The notes: a model not told the origin generated them from the letters alone. A stretch of 64,000 nucleotides of DNA from Melieria omissa (GCA_963971225.1 OZ020267.1:86727648-86791647), one strand, 5' to 3'; positions 1 through 12,190 are shown, counted from the first letter of the stretch. Made by a program: numbers and translations.

Positions 1-465
1 TGTGCTCTTCCAAAAATGTCTCTAATTTCACGAAATTTTTTGTCAATTTAGGAAAGATTTAGTAAGATTATCCTTTTATCCATTTTTATTTTTTTCGCTT
101 GGGTTCTATTGCTTTCTATATAATTTCAAGCACATATACGTTTAAAAATAATTTACAAGTCCGTTTACTGGAATACAATCAATGGAATACAAATTTCCAA
201 ATAAAAATAAAAAGCATAACTGGAAACCCCCGTTATTAGTTTTGTACGCAAACTTATTCTGCTCCGTTTTGTGAGTATATTGTCAATAAATACGAATACA
301 TGGAAAATTATAATTTTAATATATCTAAAACAGAACAAAAAATGTAGTTTAAGCATATATGAAAAATGTGGATAAGTTTTTATAAAGAAAGAACCAATTT
401 TTGAGGTCAAAATTAATCATAACATAATGTTGACTTGCCTGTACGCAAACTTATTCTGACTAGTG
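1..465 (-). mobile_element. Tc1-like element terminus with inverted/direct repeat structure
   Basis: The 18-mer gtacgcaaacttattctg occurs at 244-261 and again at 441-458. Read on the minus strand, the terminus starts cactagtcagaataagtttg and abuts a TA dinucleotide at 466-467. That is the expected end of a Tc1/mariner-superfamily element. Two transposase-binding copies about 200 bp apart within one terminus form the IR/DR arrangement known from Tc1-like elements. The decayed transposase lies in the unit sequence just upstream (2807-3720). Copies 5 and 7 have lost the inner 18-mer. Confidence 0.75.
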
Positions 466-467
466 TA

Positions 468-912
468 TTTTTTAATATCACATTTAATTAATTTTTTAAA
501 ATAACATTTATATATTACATTAATATTACATTTAAATTATTTATTTAAATATATTTTATTTACTCACATCATCAACCTCCATTTTAATTGATATTTTGTC
601 AGAAACTAAAATGTTTTACGAAACTCCCTCACTTAATTACGCGTGTCAAGTAGCAAACTCTTCTTGTAATCACTCATTGCATTCAGTGTACAGGTAGCAT
701 TTTGGCCCGTTACGCACTGTCAACGACTCATTAACATTGCTTGCAGTGTATATAGCAGAGAGAAAACAGTGCGTGTCTTGCAGAGACAAGCAATTGAGTG
801 TTGACTGCTGTTGCGGTTAGCGTTTTGTTGTCATTCTCATACTGCTCTCTTACTACAGTGAATGCTGGCAATCAGTGCACACTGCACCGAATCACACTGT
901 GTGTAGGGAGAA
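468..912. other. Unrecognised ~445-bp segment of the array unit
   Basis: The first 150 bases are AT-rich. The rest is of mixed composition, and I find no long open frame or match to the transposon families nearby. It contains gtgtatatagcag near 746-758, which could be a TATA-like core promoter, followed by short repeats of cagtg. It is conserved in all seven copies. It may be host sequence, or the end of an element I do not recognise. Confidence 0.5.
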
Positions 913-1406
913 ATGAATCATCCATTGCAGCTCTTTAATATATATTTATACACAAATATATACACACGAATTCACGTGATCACATACATAAAAAATCACT
1001 TTTTCACAAATAAACACATATTTTCACACACATTTTACTGCACATTTATATTATTTTTATATTCTAGTACATACAATTCCCATTCTTTTACATACATTCC
1101 CTACTCACATTAACAAAAAATTTGCTTACTACCCATTCACATGTTTACTACCCATTCACATTCAAAAATTTTGTTTGTGCCCATATATACATATATATTT
1201 CCCTACACGTTAGCACATACACGGGTGAAACCTCTTTTGCTCGACTTAAATACAAATTCGGTTTGACGAATTGTCCCATTCCCAACTCTTCCCATTTTCA
1301 AATATCGTTCGCGGGGACGCGGTAAGACTACACGTCTATTTCCCCAATACCCTACACACATATATTTATTTAAACTTTTTACCCTTTGTCGAGCTTTTCA
1401 AACAAA
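913..1406 (+). mobile_element. BEL-family leader (untranslated) fragment in the array unit
   Basis: The sequence is rich in cacata and tataca repeats and matches, in opposite orientation, the leader of the minus-strand gag-protease BEL element at 39191-39577 and 45602-45800. It runs directly into the gag start codon at 1407. The exact left border is uncertain because the leader is simple-sequence-like. From copy 3 onward there is a 10-bp TA-rich insertion and one base change (gggtggaac for gggtgaaac). Confidence 0.75.
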
Positions 1407-1648
1407 ATGCCTGCTGAGCGATCCCCTAAACGCCAACTTATCACAATGGAGACTCCGTCCTCCCAAAGTCAGCCAGTGCACGTTTGACAGTTCCTGTCAC
1501 TCAGGGGCCACCAAACACTCGCTCCAAACTCTCTAGTCCCAAAGCAACCGATCCCAGTGTTGCTAAATTTACATTCGAATCCGATAGACTCGTGCAATTA
1601 TGCACACAATTTTCATCGGCTCCCATTGACGATTTGACCAAATCTCTG
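1407..1648 (+). pseudogene. BEL gag N-terminal fragment, truncated at an LTR insertion
   Basis: It begins MPAERSPKRQL, matching the start of the intact gag at 39190 (minus). A small deletion after METPSS shifts the frame, so the rest (PNTRSKLSSPKATDPS, then FESDRLVQLCTQFSS) is read in another frame. Homology stops at codon ~85 (DDLTKSL), where ctctg at 1644-1648 meets the reversed LTR. The same break occurs in every array copy. The missing remainder of this gag is found at 49334, next to a second ctctg. This is a dead fragment of a capsid-type gene. Confidence 0.85.
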
Positions 1649-2284
1649 TGTAAAAACCGATCGTCGCGGAGCGGGGTAAATGAAACGCGTTGGGTGCGGT
1701 TAGGGGGTTGTCGGTCTTTATTTGTCGACGTTAGAATCACGAGTGATTACAAGAAGTACATGAAACATTGAACGAGACAAACGGCCGAAGCCGGGGAGCA
1801 GAAAATAGGGGGAAACATGAGTACAAAGGGAAAGAAAAGGAAGGGATTAGCGGTGGGAAAGGCAGATCATTAGAGACAGCACTCATTTAACCATCGCGGC
1901 CGCCATTGCATATTGCAATCAATGGATGCCGCGGGCCAGACGGGCGAGGACTCCGTGGTGCAGCTTTTGCGGGTGCGGGTGTGCCATCCATCGATGCGTC
2001 GTCCTCGAGGGAGTGCTGCTGCAGCGGTTGGGGCGTAGTCACCGATCTGCAAATATATGAGATGTCAGTTAATTGGAAATAAAAGTATTAAGGCTGACAT
2101 CGTGGGAATGAGAAATCGCGGCTAAGCTGCGGGGTTCGCTTAAGCTAAAGCCGGGGGAATATGGAAATATATAAATTTGGACGAGTTGCCATTTATTAGG
2201 GAAAGTGAGAACTTCGAGAAGGTTATTATTTTGTACGTTATAATAAAATATGTTTGTAGGGCTCGAGAGAAGCAGGAGAACCGA
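1649..2284 (-). mobile_element. LTR of the gag-protease BEL family (reverse)
   Basis: On the plus strand it starts tgtaaaaaccgatcg, so on its own strand the LTR ends in ...ttttaca. The same sequence is the 3' LTR of the minus-strand element at 35976-36611 and, in direct orientation, the LTR ending at 49328. On the minus strand an aataaag polyadenylation signal lies near 1715, close to the LTR end. The far border, about 636 bp in, abuts mariner sequence in copies 1-6. A small minus-strand open frame within it (1870-2052) follows an acceptor-like tttgcag, but no protein family is recognisable. Confidence 0.8.
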
Positions 2285-2804
2285 GGAGAACAACTAGAAG
2301 CATTGCTTGATGAAGATTCGTGCCAAACCCAAGAAGAGCTTGCCGAATCGTTGGGAGTGAGTCAGCAAGCCATTTCAAAACGTCTCAAGGCCCTGGGCAT
2401 GATTCAGAAAGAAGGAAACTGGGTGCCGTACGAGTTGAAACCGAGGGACATCGAGCAAAAGTGGTCAAAAAGTACCTGGAAACGCTGAAATGGGAAGTCT
2501 TGCCCCACCCGCCGTATTCCCCAGATGTCGCCCCTTCTGACTTCCACCTATTCCGTTCGATGGCACACGGCCTGGCAGATCAACATTTTCAATCCTTCGA
2601 AGAATTGGAAAAATGGATTGCTTCATGGATAGCGTCAAAAGAGGACTCCTTTTTTCGAGCCGGGATCCGAAAATTGCCGGAAAGATGGGAGAAAGTTGTC
2701 GCTAGCGACGGACAATACTTTGAATAATACATCTGTAAGCACTTTTTCGCAATAAAGCTTTTAATTTTGGAAAAAAAACGGCGGAAGCAAAGTTGTACAC
2801 CTGA
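2285..2804 (+). pseudogene. Mariner transposase remnant with internal deletion (array copy 1)
   Basis: The first frame (2285-2488) gives a mariner helix-turn-helix region (EALLDEDSCQTQEELAESLG, then VPYELKPRD). The second frame gives the C-terminal part (PHPPYSPDVAPSDFHLFRSM through LPERWEKVVASDGQYFE, stop at 2725). The middle, carrying the first two catalytic aspartates, is deleted near 2460 and the frame changes there. Only the third aspartate (PSD) remains. The N-terminus is lost at the LTR joint. The 3' terminal repeat lies at 2771-2804, reading tcaggtgtacaactttgctt on the minus strand, followed by TA. It cannot encode an active enzyme. The same deletion is present in all six copies. Confidence 0.88.
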
Positions 2805-2806
2805 TA

Positions 2807-4185
2807 GTTAAAATGTAATTGAAACTAAGTTTTGTCCAAAAATTAATAACTTTGTGAATATGCTTTTCTCGCTTGAACTCCCTGCAGAAGTTTCGGCGTG
2901 CATTTTATTAAATTCGGTGTTTTGTCAGCGGTTATTTTGTTATATCCTTGAATTGTTATATTGATTTACTATATCTTTGAAGATGGAGTGTTGTTGGGCT
3001 CAGGGTTCAAGTAACCCCCTTATATGCTCAATTAGATGCACGTTAGGTGACTAGGGAGGAACTTTTTCAACTTTGTTGAGTTAGTTAATAGCAAACATAG
3101 CTTCGCATCGTATGCATTGCGCCTTAAGGTCATCGTAAAGTTGAATGAAATGTTGGAACCTGATCCAAAGAATATGTAAATAACCTCTCGGAACCATTTC
3201 TAAATAAAACAACACAGCCTGCTCACTCCTTTACTAGACATGCAGCCCCATACCATACCCCCTCAAATGCTATGCTTTGCTGTTAATGTCAGATTTTTGT
3301 TATTAACTGAATCCTCTTCAAATTAGTTGATGCCGTTTAATGCCAAATATGCCAAACCATTATCAGAGAATAATAAATCTTCCTACACCATAGATAACAA
3401 CACATAGTCCTGGAAATCCTTTTCCTCTTTCACGAAAGCAATTATATGCTCCTTGTTAGTAAGCTAAATATGAGATTCTTACATGCTGTTATGTAGAGAA
3501 AATATGTTTATTTCAGGACTTTTCTTATAAAGTCACTGCTACTGGGTTGTATAAAATATTTCTGTACATTTCTGAAGAAATCGGATGCAAGTAGTCTTAG
3601 ATTATGATTATGATGATCTAATCCTATTGCCTGGGTAGCTTAAGAAAATGGCCAGATCGTAGTAACGAAGCAAGATTTTCTGTTTTTTTGTGATTTAAGA
3701 TGGCTTTTTAGAATAACGAATGTGCTCTTTCAAAAATTTCTCTAATTTCACGAAATTTTTTGTCAATTTAGGAAAGATTTAGTAAGATTATCCTTTTATC
3801 CATTTTTATTTTTTTCGCTTGGGTTCTATTGCTTTCTATATAATTTCAAGCACATATACGTTTAAAAATAATTTACAAGTCCGTTTACTGGAATACAATC
3901 AATGGAATACAAATTTCCAAATAAAAATAAAAAGCATAACTGGAAACCCCCGTTATTAGTTTTGTACGCAAACTTATTCTGCTCCGTTTTGTGAGTATAT
4001 TGTCAATAAATACGAATACATGGAAAATTGTAATTTTAATATATCTAAAACAGAACAAAAAATGTAGTTTAAGCATATATGAAAAATGTGGATAAGTTTT
4101 TATAAAGAAAGAACCAATTTTTGAGGTCAAAATTAATCATAACATAATGTTGACTTGCCTGTACGCAAACTTATTCTGACTAGTG
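2807..4185 (-). pseudogene. Tc1-like transposase relic (spans array copies 1-2)
   Basis: Read on the minus strand, the segment around 3228-3262 encodes GMVWGCMSSKGV, the motif around the second catalytic aspartate region of Tc1-like transposases. A stretch near 3330-3375 resembles the FSDES region. Another near 3015-3060 resembles SPxLxPIEHIWG, which contains the third catalytic residue position. All three are broken by stops and shifts. The 5' terminus with two 18-mers follows at 3964-3981 and 4161-4178. The other terminus is not seen and probably ends at the mariner joint at 2805. It is long dead, but recurs in every unit. Confidence 0.7.
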
Positions 4186-4669
4186 TATTTTTTAATATCA
4201 CATTTAATTAATTTTTTAAAATAACATTTATATATTACATTAATATTACATTTAAATTATTTATTTAAATATATTTTATTTACTCACATCATCAACCTCC
4301 ATTTTAATTGATATTTTGTCAGAAACTAAAATGTTTTACGAAACTCCCTCACTTAATTACGCGTGTCAAGTAGCAAACTCTTCTTGTAATCACTCATTGC
4401 ATTCAGTGTACAGGTAGCATTTTGGCCCGTTACGCACTGTCAACGACTCATTAACATTGCTTGCAGTGTATATAGCAGAGAGAAAACAGTGCGTGTCTTG
4501 CAGAGACAAGCAATTGAGTGTTGACTGCTGTTGCGGTTAGCGTTTTGTTGTCATTCTCATACTGCTCTCTTACTACAGTGAATGCTGGCAATCAGTGCAC
4601 ACTGCACCGAATCACACTGTGTGTAGGGAGAAATGAATCATCCATTGCAGCTCTTTAATATATATTTAT

Positions 4670-5681
4670 CAGGGTGCGGAAAAATTCGCTCGCGAACGAT
4701 CGAAAATTCGATCTTCTCATATTGGCTCGTTTTGCGATTGTATTTTATCGCGAGAAATACTTGAGCAAACGAGCGGTTGCGAATGCATTGCCTACGTATT
4801 CGTTCGTGAGAGATCGTATGCAGCGAGTTTATGTATACACATTTCAAACGAACGAGCGTACGAAAGCGATCGGTCGTGGGAAGAACGCTGATGCAGAAAA
4901 TCATTCGCAACCGCTCGTTTGCTCAAGTATTTCTCGCGATAAAATACAATCCCAAAACGAGCGTTCGCGAGCGAATGTTTGATCGATCGCGAACGAATTT
5001 TTGTAAGGTTCGTCGGTAGAGCGTGGCTGCAAACAATCATTGAATTTAGTCTATTTTGCGATATATACGGACGAAGGACGATTTGCGAAATTATTTTCTT
5101 GTGCGTTTGCTTTTTTTATATCAATATGGGCAAAGTGTCAAATATTGACAAGACGAAACTTGTTACATATAATAAAGACACAGATTTTTCAAAGTGCATT
5201 TTGTGCACACGAGACCATATACAAACATAACACAAAGTTTTCTATTTTTTTGTTATAATTTTCCTAACAAAAGGTCTTTAAAATCTACAAACTTCTATAC
5301 ATAAGTTTCCTTTAGGAAATAAACTGCAGTTAGTAGCAGCCGAGTATAATAGCAAACTGCTCAAACTCCTATATACATTATTTATTGCCCAGACGAACGA
5401 TCGCGATCGTTCAAAGATTCAATCTTCACAATACGAGTTACTGATTGAGTTTTACAACAAGCGCTCGCAACAAACGAACGATCGCGAGAGATCGAACTGA
5501 CGACGCTTGCAGCGACATTTTTTCATTCGCGATTTTTCCGAACATTTAGATTTCTCGTGAGAGATCGTAAATGCTTTTGCTCGCAGCGCAACTTTATCGC
5601 TCGCGAGAAATTAGAAGCACTCAGTTTTTGGTTGCGATTATTCGTGAGAAAGATCGTATTTTGATCGTTCTCCGCACCCTG
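4670..5681. mobile_element. Non-autonomous hAT-type element (MITE), 1,012 bp
   Basis: It has 11-bp terminal inverted repeats (cagggtgcgga ... tccgcaccctg) and is flanked by the 8-bp duplication atatttat at 4662-4669 and 5682-5689. An 8-bp duplication with a CAGGG end is the hAT hallmark. The body has no transposase but is loaded with gcgagcg, cgaacgat and gatcgcga motifs, a pattern typical of hAT subterminal transposase sites. A perfect 49-nt inverted repeat lies inside (4738-4786 with 4902-4950). Only array copy 2 carries it, and removing it with one target copy restores the 3,720-bp unit exactly. Confidence 0.93.
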
Positions 5682-7024
5682 ATATTTATACACAAATATA
5701 TACACACGAATTCACGTGATCACATACATAAAAAATCACTTTTTCACAAATAAACACATATTTTCACACACATTTTACTGCACATTTATATTATTTTTAT
5801 ATTCTAGTACATACAATTCCCATTCTTTTACATACATTCCCTACTCACATTAACAAAAAATTTGCTTACTACCCATTCACATGTTTACTACCCATTCACA
5901 TTCAAAAATTTTGTTTGTGCCCATATATACATATATATTTCCCTACACGTTAGCACATACACGGGTGAAACCTCTTTTGCTCGACTTAAATACAAATTCG
6001 GTTTGACGAATTGTCCCATTCCCAACTCTTCCCATTTTCAAATATCGTTCGCGGGGACGCGGTAAGACTACACGTCTATTTCCCCAATACCCTACACACA
6101 TATATTTATTTAAACTTTTTACCCTTTGTCGAGCTTTTCAAACAAAATGCCTGCTGAGCGATCCCCTAAACGCCAACTTATCACAATGGAGACTCCGTCC
6201 TCCCAAAGTCAGCCAGTGCACGTTTGACAGTTCCTGTCACTCAGGGGCCACCAAACACTCGCTCCAAACTCTCTAGTCCCAAAGCAACCGATCACAGTGT
6301 TGCTAAATTTACATTCGAATCCGATAGACTCGTGCAATTATGCACACAATTTTCATCGGCTCCCATTGACGATTTGACCAAATCTCTGTGTAAAAACCGA
6401 TCGTCGCGGAGCGGGGTAAATGAAACGCGTTGGGTGCGGTTAGGGGGTTGTCGGTCTTTATTTGTCGACGTTAGAATCACGAGTGATTACAAGAAGTACA
6501 TGAAACATTGAACGAGACAAACGGCCGAAGCCGGGGAGCAGAAAATAGGGGGAAACATGAGTACAAAGGAAAAGAAAAGGAAGGGATTAGCGGTGGGAAA
6601 GGCAGATCATTAGAGACAGCACTCATTTAACCATCGCGGCCGCCATTGCATATTGCAATCAATGGATGCCGCGGGCCAGACGGGCGAGGACTCCGTGGTG
6701 CAGCTTTTGCGGGTGCGGGTGTGCCATCCATCGATGCCTCGTCCTCGAGGGAGTGCTGCTGCAGCGGTTGGGGCGTAGTCACCGATCTGCAAATATATGA
6801 GATGTCAGTTAATTGGAAATAAAAGTATTAAGGCTGACATCGTGGGAATGAGAAATCGCGGCTAAGCTGCGGGGTTCGCTTAAGCTAAAGCCGGGGGAAT
6901 ATGGAAATATATAAATTTGGACGAGTTGCCATTTATTAGGGAAAGTGAGAACTTCGAGAAGGTTATTATTTTGTACGTTATAATAAAATATGTTTGTAGG
7001 GCTCGAGAGAAGCAGGAGAACCGA

Positions 7025-7544
7025 GGAGAACAACTAGAAGCATTGCTTGATGAAGATTCGTGCCAAACCCAAGAAGAGCTTGCCGAATCGTTGGGAGTGA
7101 GTCAGCAAGCCATTTCAAAACGTCTCAAGGCCCTGGGCATGATTCAGAAAGAAGGAAACTGGGTGCCGTACGAGTTGAAACCGAGGGACATCGAGCAAAA
7201 GTGGTCAAAAAGTACCTGGAAACGCTGAAATGGGAAGTCTTGCCCCACCCGCCGTATTCCCCAGATGTCGCCCCTTCTGACTTCCACCTATTCCGTTCGA
7301 TGGCACACGGCCTGGCAGATCAACATTTTCAATCCTTCGAAGAATTGGAAAAATGGATTGCTTCATGGATAGCGTCAAAAGAGGACTCCTTTTTTCGAGC
7401 CGGGATCCGAAAATTGCCGGAAAGATGGGAGAAAGTTGTCGCTAGCGACGGACAATACTTTGAATAATACATCTGTAAGCACTTTTTCGCAATAAAGCTT
7501 TTAATTTTGGAAAAAAAACGGCGGAAGCAAAGTTGTACACCTGA
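7025..7544 (+). pseudogene. Mariner transposase remnant (array copy 2)
   Basis: It has the same internal deletion and frames as in copy 1. The helix-turn-helix part ends at 7228 and the C-terminal part ends at a stop at 7465. It shares copy 1 variants, including serine in LGVSQQ. Confidence 0.85.
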
Positions 7545-8460
7545 TAGTTAAAATGTAATTGAAACTAAGTTTTGTCCAAAAATTAATAACTTTGTGAATA
7601 TGCTTTTCTCGCTTGAACTCCCTGCAGAAGTTTCGGCGTGCATTTTATTAAATTCGGTGTTTTGTCAGCGGTTATTTTGTTATATCCTTGAATTGTTATA
7701 TTGATTTACTATATCTTTGAAGATGGAGTGTTGTTGGGCTCAGGGTTCAAGTAACCCCCTTATATGCTCAATTAGATGCACGTTAGGTGACTAGGGAGGA
7801 ACTTTTTCAACTTTGTTGAGTTAGTTAATAGCAAACATAGCTTCGCATCGTATGCATTGCGCCTTAAGGTCATCGTAAAGTTGAATGAAATGTTGGAACC
7901 TGATCCAAAGAATATGTAAATAACCTCTCGGAACCATTTCTAAATAAAACAACACAGCCTGCTCACTCCTTTACTAAACATGCAGCCCCATACCATACCC
8001 CCTCAAATGCTATGCTTTGCTGTTAATGTCAGATTTTTGTTATTAACTGAATCCTCTTCAAATTAGTTGATGCCGTTTAATGCCAAATATGCCAAACCAT
8101 TATCAGAGAATAATAAATCTTCCTACACCATAGATAACAACACATAGTCCTGGAAATCCTTTTCCTCTTTCACGAAAGCAATTATATGCTCCTTGTTAGT
8201 AAGCTAAATATGAGATTCTTACATGCTGTTATGTAGAGAAAATATGTTTATTTCAGGACTTTTCTTATAAAGTCACTGCTACTGGGTTGTATAAAATATT
8301 TCTGTACATTTCTGAAGAAATCGGATGCAAGTAGTCTTAGATTATGATTATGATGATCTAATCCTATTGCCTGGGTAGCTTAAGAAAATGGCCAGATCGT
8401 AGTAACGAAGCAAGATTTTCTGTTTTTTTGTGATTTAAGATGGCTTTTTAGAATAACGAA

Positions 8461-11400
8461 TGTGCTCTTCCAAAAATTTCTCTAATTTCACGAAATTTTT
8501 TGTCAATTCAGGAAAGATTTAGTAAGATTATCCTTTTATCCATTTTTATTTTTTTCGCTTGGGTTCTATTGCTTTCTATATAATTTCAAGCACATATACG
8601 TTTAAAAATAATTTACAAGTCCGTTTACTGGAATACAATCAATGGAATACAAATTTCCAAATAAAAATAAAAAGCATAACTGGAAACCCCCGTTATTAGT
8701 TTTGTACGCAAACTTATTCTGCTCCGTTTTGTGAGTATATTGTCAATAAATACGAATACATGGAAAATTATAATTTTAATATATCTAAAACAGAACAAAA
8801 AATGTAGTTTAAGCATATATGAAAAATGTGGATAAGTTTTTATAAAGAAAGAACCAATTTTTGAGGTCAAAATTAATCATAACATAATGTTGACTTGCCT
8901 GTACGCAAACTTATTCTGACTAGTGTATTTTTTAATATCACATTTAATTAATTTTTTAAAATAACATTTATATATTACATTAATATTACATTTAAATTAT
9001 TTATTTAAATATATTTTATTTACTCACATTATCAACCTCCATTTTAATTGATATTTTGTCAGAAACTAAAATGTTTTACGAAACTCCCTCACTTAATTAC
9101 GCGTGTCAAGTAGCAAACTCTTCTTGTAATCACTCATTGCATTCAGTGTACAGGTAGCATTTTGGCCCGTTACGCACTGTCAACGACTCATTAACATTGC
9201 TTGCAGTGTATATAGCAGAGAGAAAACAGTGCGTGTCTTGCAGAGACAAGCAATTGAGTGTTGACTGCTGTTGCGGTTAGCGTTTTGTTGTCATTCTCAT
9301 ACTGCTCTCTTACTACAGTGAATGCTGGCAATCAGTGCACACTGCACCGAATCACACTGTGTGTAGGGAGAAATGAATCATCCATTGCAGCTCTTTAATA
9401 TATATTTATACACAAATATATACACACGAATTCACGTGATCACATACATAAAAAATCACTTTTTCACAAATAAACACATATTTTCACACACATTTTACTG
9501 CACATTTATATTATTTTTATATTCTAGTACATACAATTCCCATTCTTTTACATACATTCCCTACTCACATTAACAAAAAATTTGCTTACTACCCATTCAC
9601 ATGTTTACTACCCATTCACATTCAAAAATTTTGTTTGTGCCCATATATACATATTTATACATATATATTTCCCTACACGTTAGCACATACACGGGTGGAA
9701 CCTCTTTTGCTCGACTTAAATACAAATTCGGTTTGACGAATTGTCCCATTCCCAACTCTTCCCATTTTCAAATATCGTTCGCGGGGACGCGGTAAGACTA
9801 CACGTCTATTTCCCCAATACCCTACACACATATATTTATTTAAACTTTTTACCCTTTGTCGAGCTTTTCAAACAAAATGCCTGCTGAGCGATCCCCTAAA
9901 CGCCAACTTATCACAATGGAGACTCCGTCCTCCCAAAGTCAGCCAGTGCACGTTTGACAGTTCCTGTCACTCAGGGGCCACCAAACACTCGCTCCAAACT
10001 CTCTAGTCCCAAAGCAACCGATCCCAGTGTTGCTAAATTTACATTCGAATCCGATAGACTCGTGCAATTATGCACACAATTTTCATCGGCTCCCATTGAC
10101 GATTTGACCAAATCTCTGTGTAAAAACCGATCGTCGCGGAGTGGGGTAAATGAAACGCGTTGGGTGCGGTTAGGGGGTTGTCGGTCTTTATTTGTCGACG
10201 TTAGAATCACGAGTGATTACAAGAAGTACATGAAACATTGAACGAGACAAACGGCCGAAGCCGGGGAGCAGAAAATAGGGGGAAACATGAGTACAAAGGG
10301 AAAGAAAAGGAAGGGATTAGCGGTGGGAAAGGCAGATCATTAGAGACAGCACTCATTTAACCATCGCGGCCGCCATTGCATATTGCAATCAATGGATGCC
10401 GCGGGCCAGACGGGCGAGGACTCCGTGGTGCAGCTTTTGCGGGTGCGGGTGTGCCATCCATCGATGCGTCGTCCTCGAGGGAGTGCTGCTGCAGCGGTTG
10501 GGGCGTAGTCACCGATCTGCAAATATATGAGATGTCAGTTAATTGGAAATAAAAGTATTAAGGCTGACATCGTGGGAATGAGAAATCGCGGCTAAGCTGC
10601 GGGGTTCGCTTAAGCTAAAGCCGGGGGAATATGGAAATATATAAATTTGGACGAGTTGCCATTTATTAGGGAAAGTGAGAACTTCGAGAAGGTTATTATT
10701 TTGTACGTTATAATAAAATATGTTTGTAGGGCTCGAGAGAAGCAGGAGAACCGAGGAGAACAACTAGAAGCATTGCTTGATGAAGATTCGTGCCAAACCC
10801 AAGAAGAGCTTGCCGAATCGTTGGGAGTGATTCAGCAAGCCATTTCAAAACGTCTCAAGGCCCTGGGCATGATTCAGAAAGAAGGAAACTGGGTGCCGTA
10901 CGAGTTGAAACCGAGGGACATCGAGCAAAAGTGGTCAACAAGTACCTGGAAACGCTGAAATGGGAAGTCTTGCCCCACCCGCCGTATTCCCCAGATGTCG
11001 CCCCTTCTGACTTCCACCTATTCCGTTCGATGGCACACGGCCTGGCAGATCAACATTTTCAATCCTTCGAAGAATTGGAAAAATGGATTGCTTCATGGAT
11101 AGCGTCAAAAGAGGACTCCTTTTTTCGAGCCGGGATCCGAAAATTGCCGGAAAGATGGGAGAAAGTTGTCGCTAGCGACGGACAATACTTTGAATAATAC
11201 ATCTGTAAGCACTTTTTCGCAATAAAGCTTTTAATTTTGGAAAAAAAACGGCGGAAGCAAAGTTGTACACCTGATAGTTAAAATGTAATTGAAACTAAGT
11301 TTTGTCCAAAAATTAATAACTTTGTGAATATGCTTTTCTCGCTTGAACTCCCTGCAGAAGTTTCGGCGTGCATTTTATTAAATTCGGTGTTTTGTCAGCG

Positions 11401-12190
11401 GTTATTTTGTTATATCCTTGAATTGTTATATTGATTTACTATATCTTTGAAGATGGAGTGTTGTTGGGCTCAGGGTTCACGTAACCCCCTTATATGCTCA
11501 ATTAGATGCACGTTAGGTGACTAGGGAGGAACTTTTTCAACTTTGTTGAGTTAGTTAATAGCAAACATAGCTTCGCATCGTATGCATTGCGCCTTAAGGT
11601 CATCGTAAAGTTGAATGAAATGTTGGAACCTGATCCAAAGAATATGTAAATAACCTCTCGGAACCATTTCTAAATAAAACAACACAGCCTGCTCACTCCT
11701 TTACTAGACATGCAGCCCCATACCATACCCCCTCAAATGCTATGCTTTGCTGTTAATGTCAGATTTTTGTTATTAACTGAATCCTCTTCAAATTAGTTGA
11801 TGCCGTTTAATGCCAAATATGCCAAACCATTATCAGAGAATAATAAATCTTCCTACACCATAGATAACAACACATAGTCCTGGAAATCCTTTTCCTCTTT
11901 CACGAAAGCAATTATATGCTCCTTGTTAGTAAGCTAAATATGAGATTCATACATGCTGTTATGTAGAGAAAATATGTTTATTTCAGGACTTTTCTTATAA
12001 AGTCACTGCTACTGGGTTGTATAAAATATTTCTGTACATTTCTGAAGAAATCGGATGCAAGTAGTCTTAGATTATGATTATGATGATCTAATCCTATTGC
12101 CTGGGTAGCTTAAGAAAATGGCCAGATCGTAGTAACGAAGCAAGATTTTCTGTTTTTTTGTGATTTAAGATGGCTTTTTAGAATAACGAA
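8461..12190. repeat. Array copy 3 (type A)
   Basis: The gag start is at 9877-10118, the reverse LTR at 10119-10754, the mariner remnant at 10755-11274, and Tc1 sequence runs to 12655. It carries a 10-bp insertion in the BEL leader near 9655 and the variant gtgattcagc in the mariner. It shares gttcacgtaacc (near 11476) and gattcatacatg (near 11944) only with copy 5, which defines the A type of the higher-order repeat. Confidence 0.9.
10755..11274 (+). pseudogene. Mariner transposase remnant (array copy 3)
   Basis: It has the same deletion joint as copy 1. It reads LGVIQQ instead of LGVSQQ and has gtcaacaag at the joint. These changes are shared with copies 4-6 and separate them from copies 1-2. 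Confidence 0.85.

Larger units (their letters stand above)
1..3720. repeat. Array copy 1
   Basis: This is the reference copy for the unit map. It holds the Tc1-like terminus at 1-465, an unrecognised segment at 468-912, the BEL leader and gag start at about 913-1648, the reverse LTR at 1649-2284, the mariner remnant at 2285-2804, and Tc1 relic sequence from 2807 onward. Copies 1 and 2 share variants not seen later: gtgagtcagc in the mariner helix-turn-helix region, gtcaaaaagt at the mariner deletion joint, and a BEL leader that lacks a 10-bp TA-rich insertion. Confidence 0.9.
3721..8460. repeat. Array copy 2, carrying a hAT-type MITE
   Basis: It has the same order as copy 1. The gag start is at 6147-6388, the reverse LTR at 6389-7024, the mariner remnant at 7025-7544, and Tc1 sequence continues to 8925. 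It is 1,020 bp longer than copy 1 because of the MITE at 4670-5681 plus 8 bp of duplicated target. Outside that insertion it is almost identical to copy 1. Confidence 0.9.

Noticed and set aside
165..410. An 81-codon minus-strand frame repeated in most array copies
   Set aside because: It lies in the AT-rich Tc1 terminus, is lost in copies 5 and 7, and shows phenylalanine/tyrosine-rich content expected by chance. It is repeated only because the unit is.
1870..2052. A 60-codon frame inside the BEL LTR, conserved in all copies
   Set aside because: It is young duplicated sequence, so conservation is not evidence of coding. The equivalent LTR at 48594-49328 has no matching frame.
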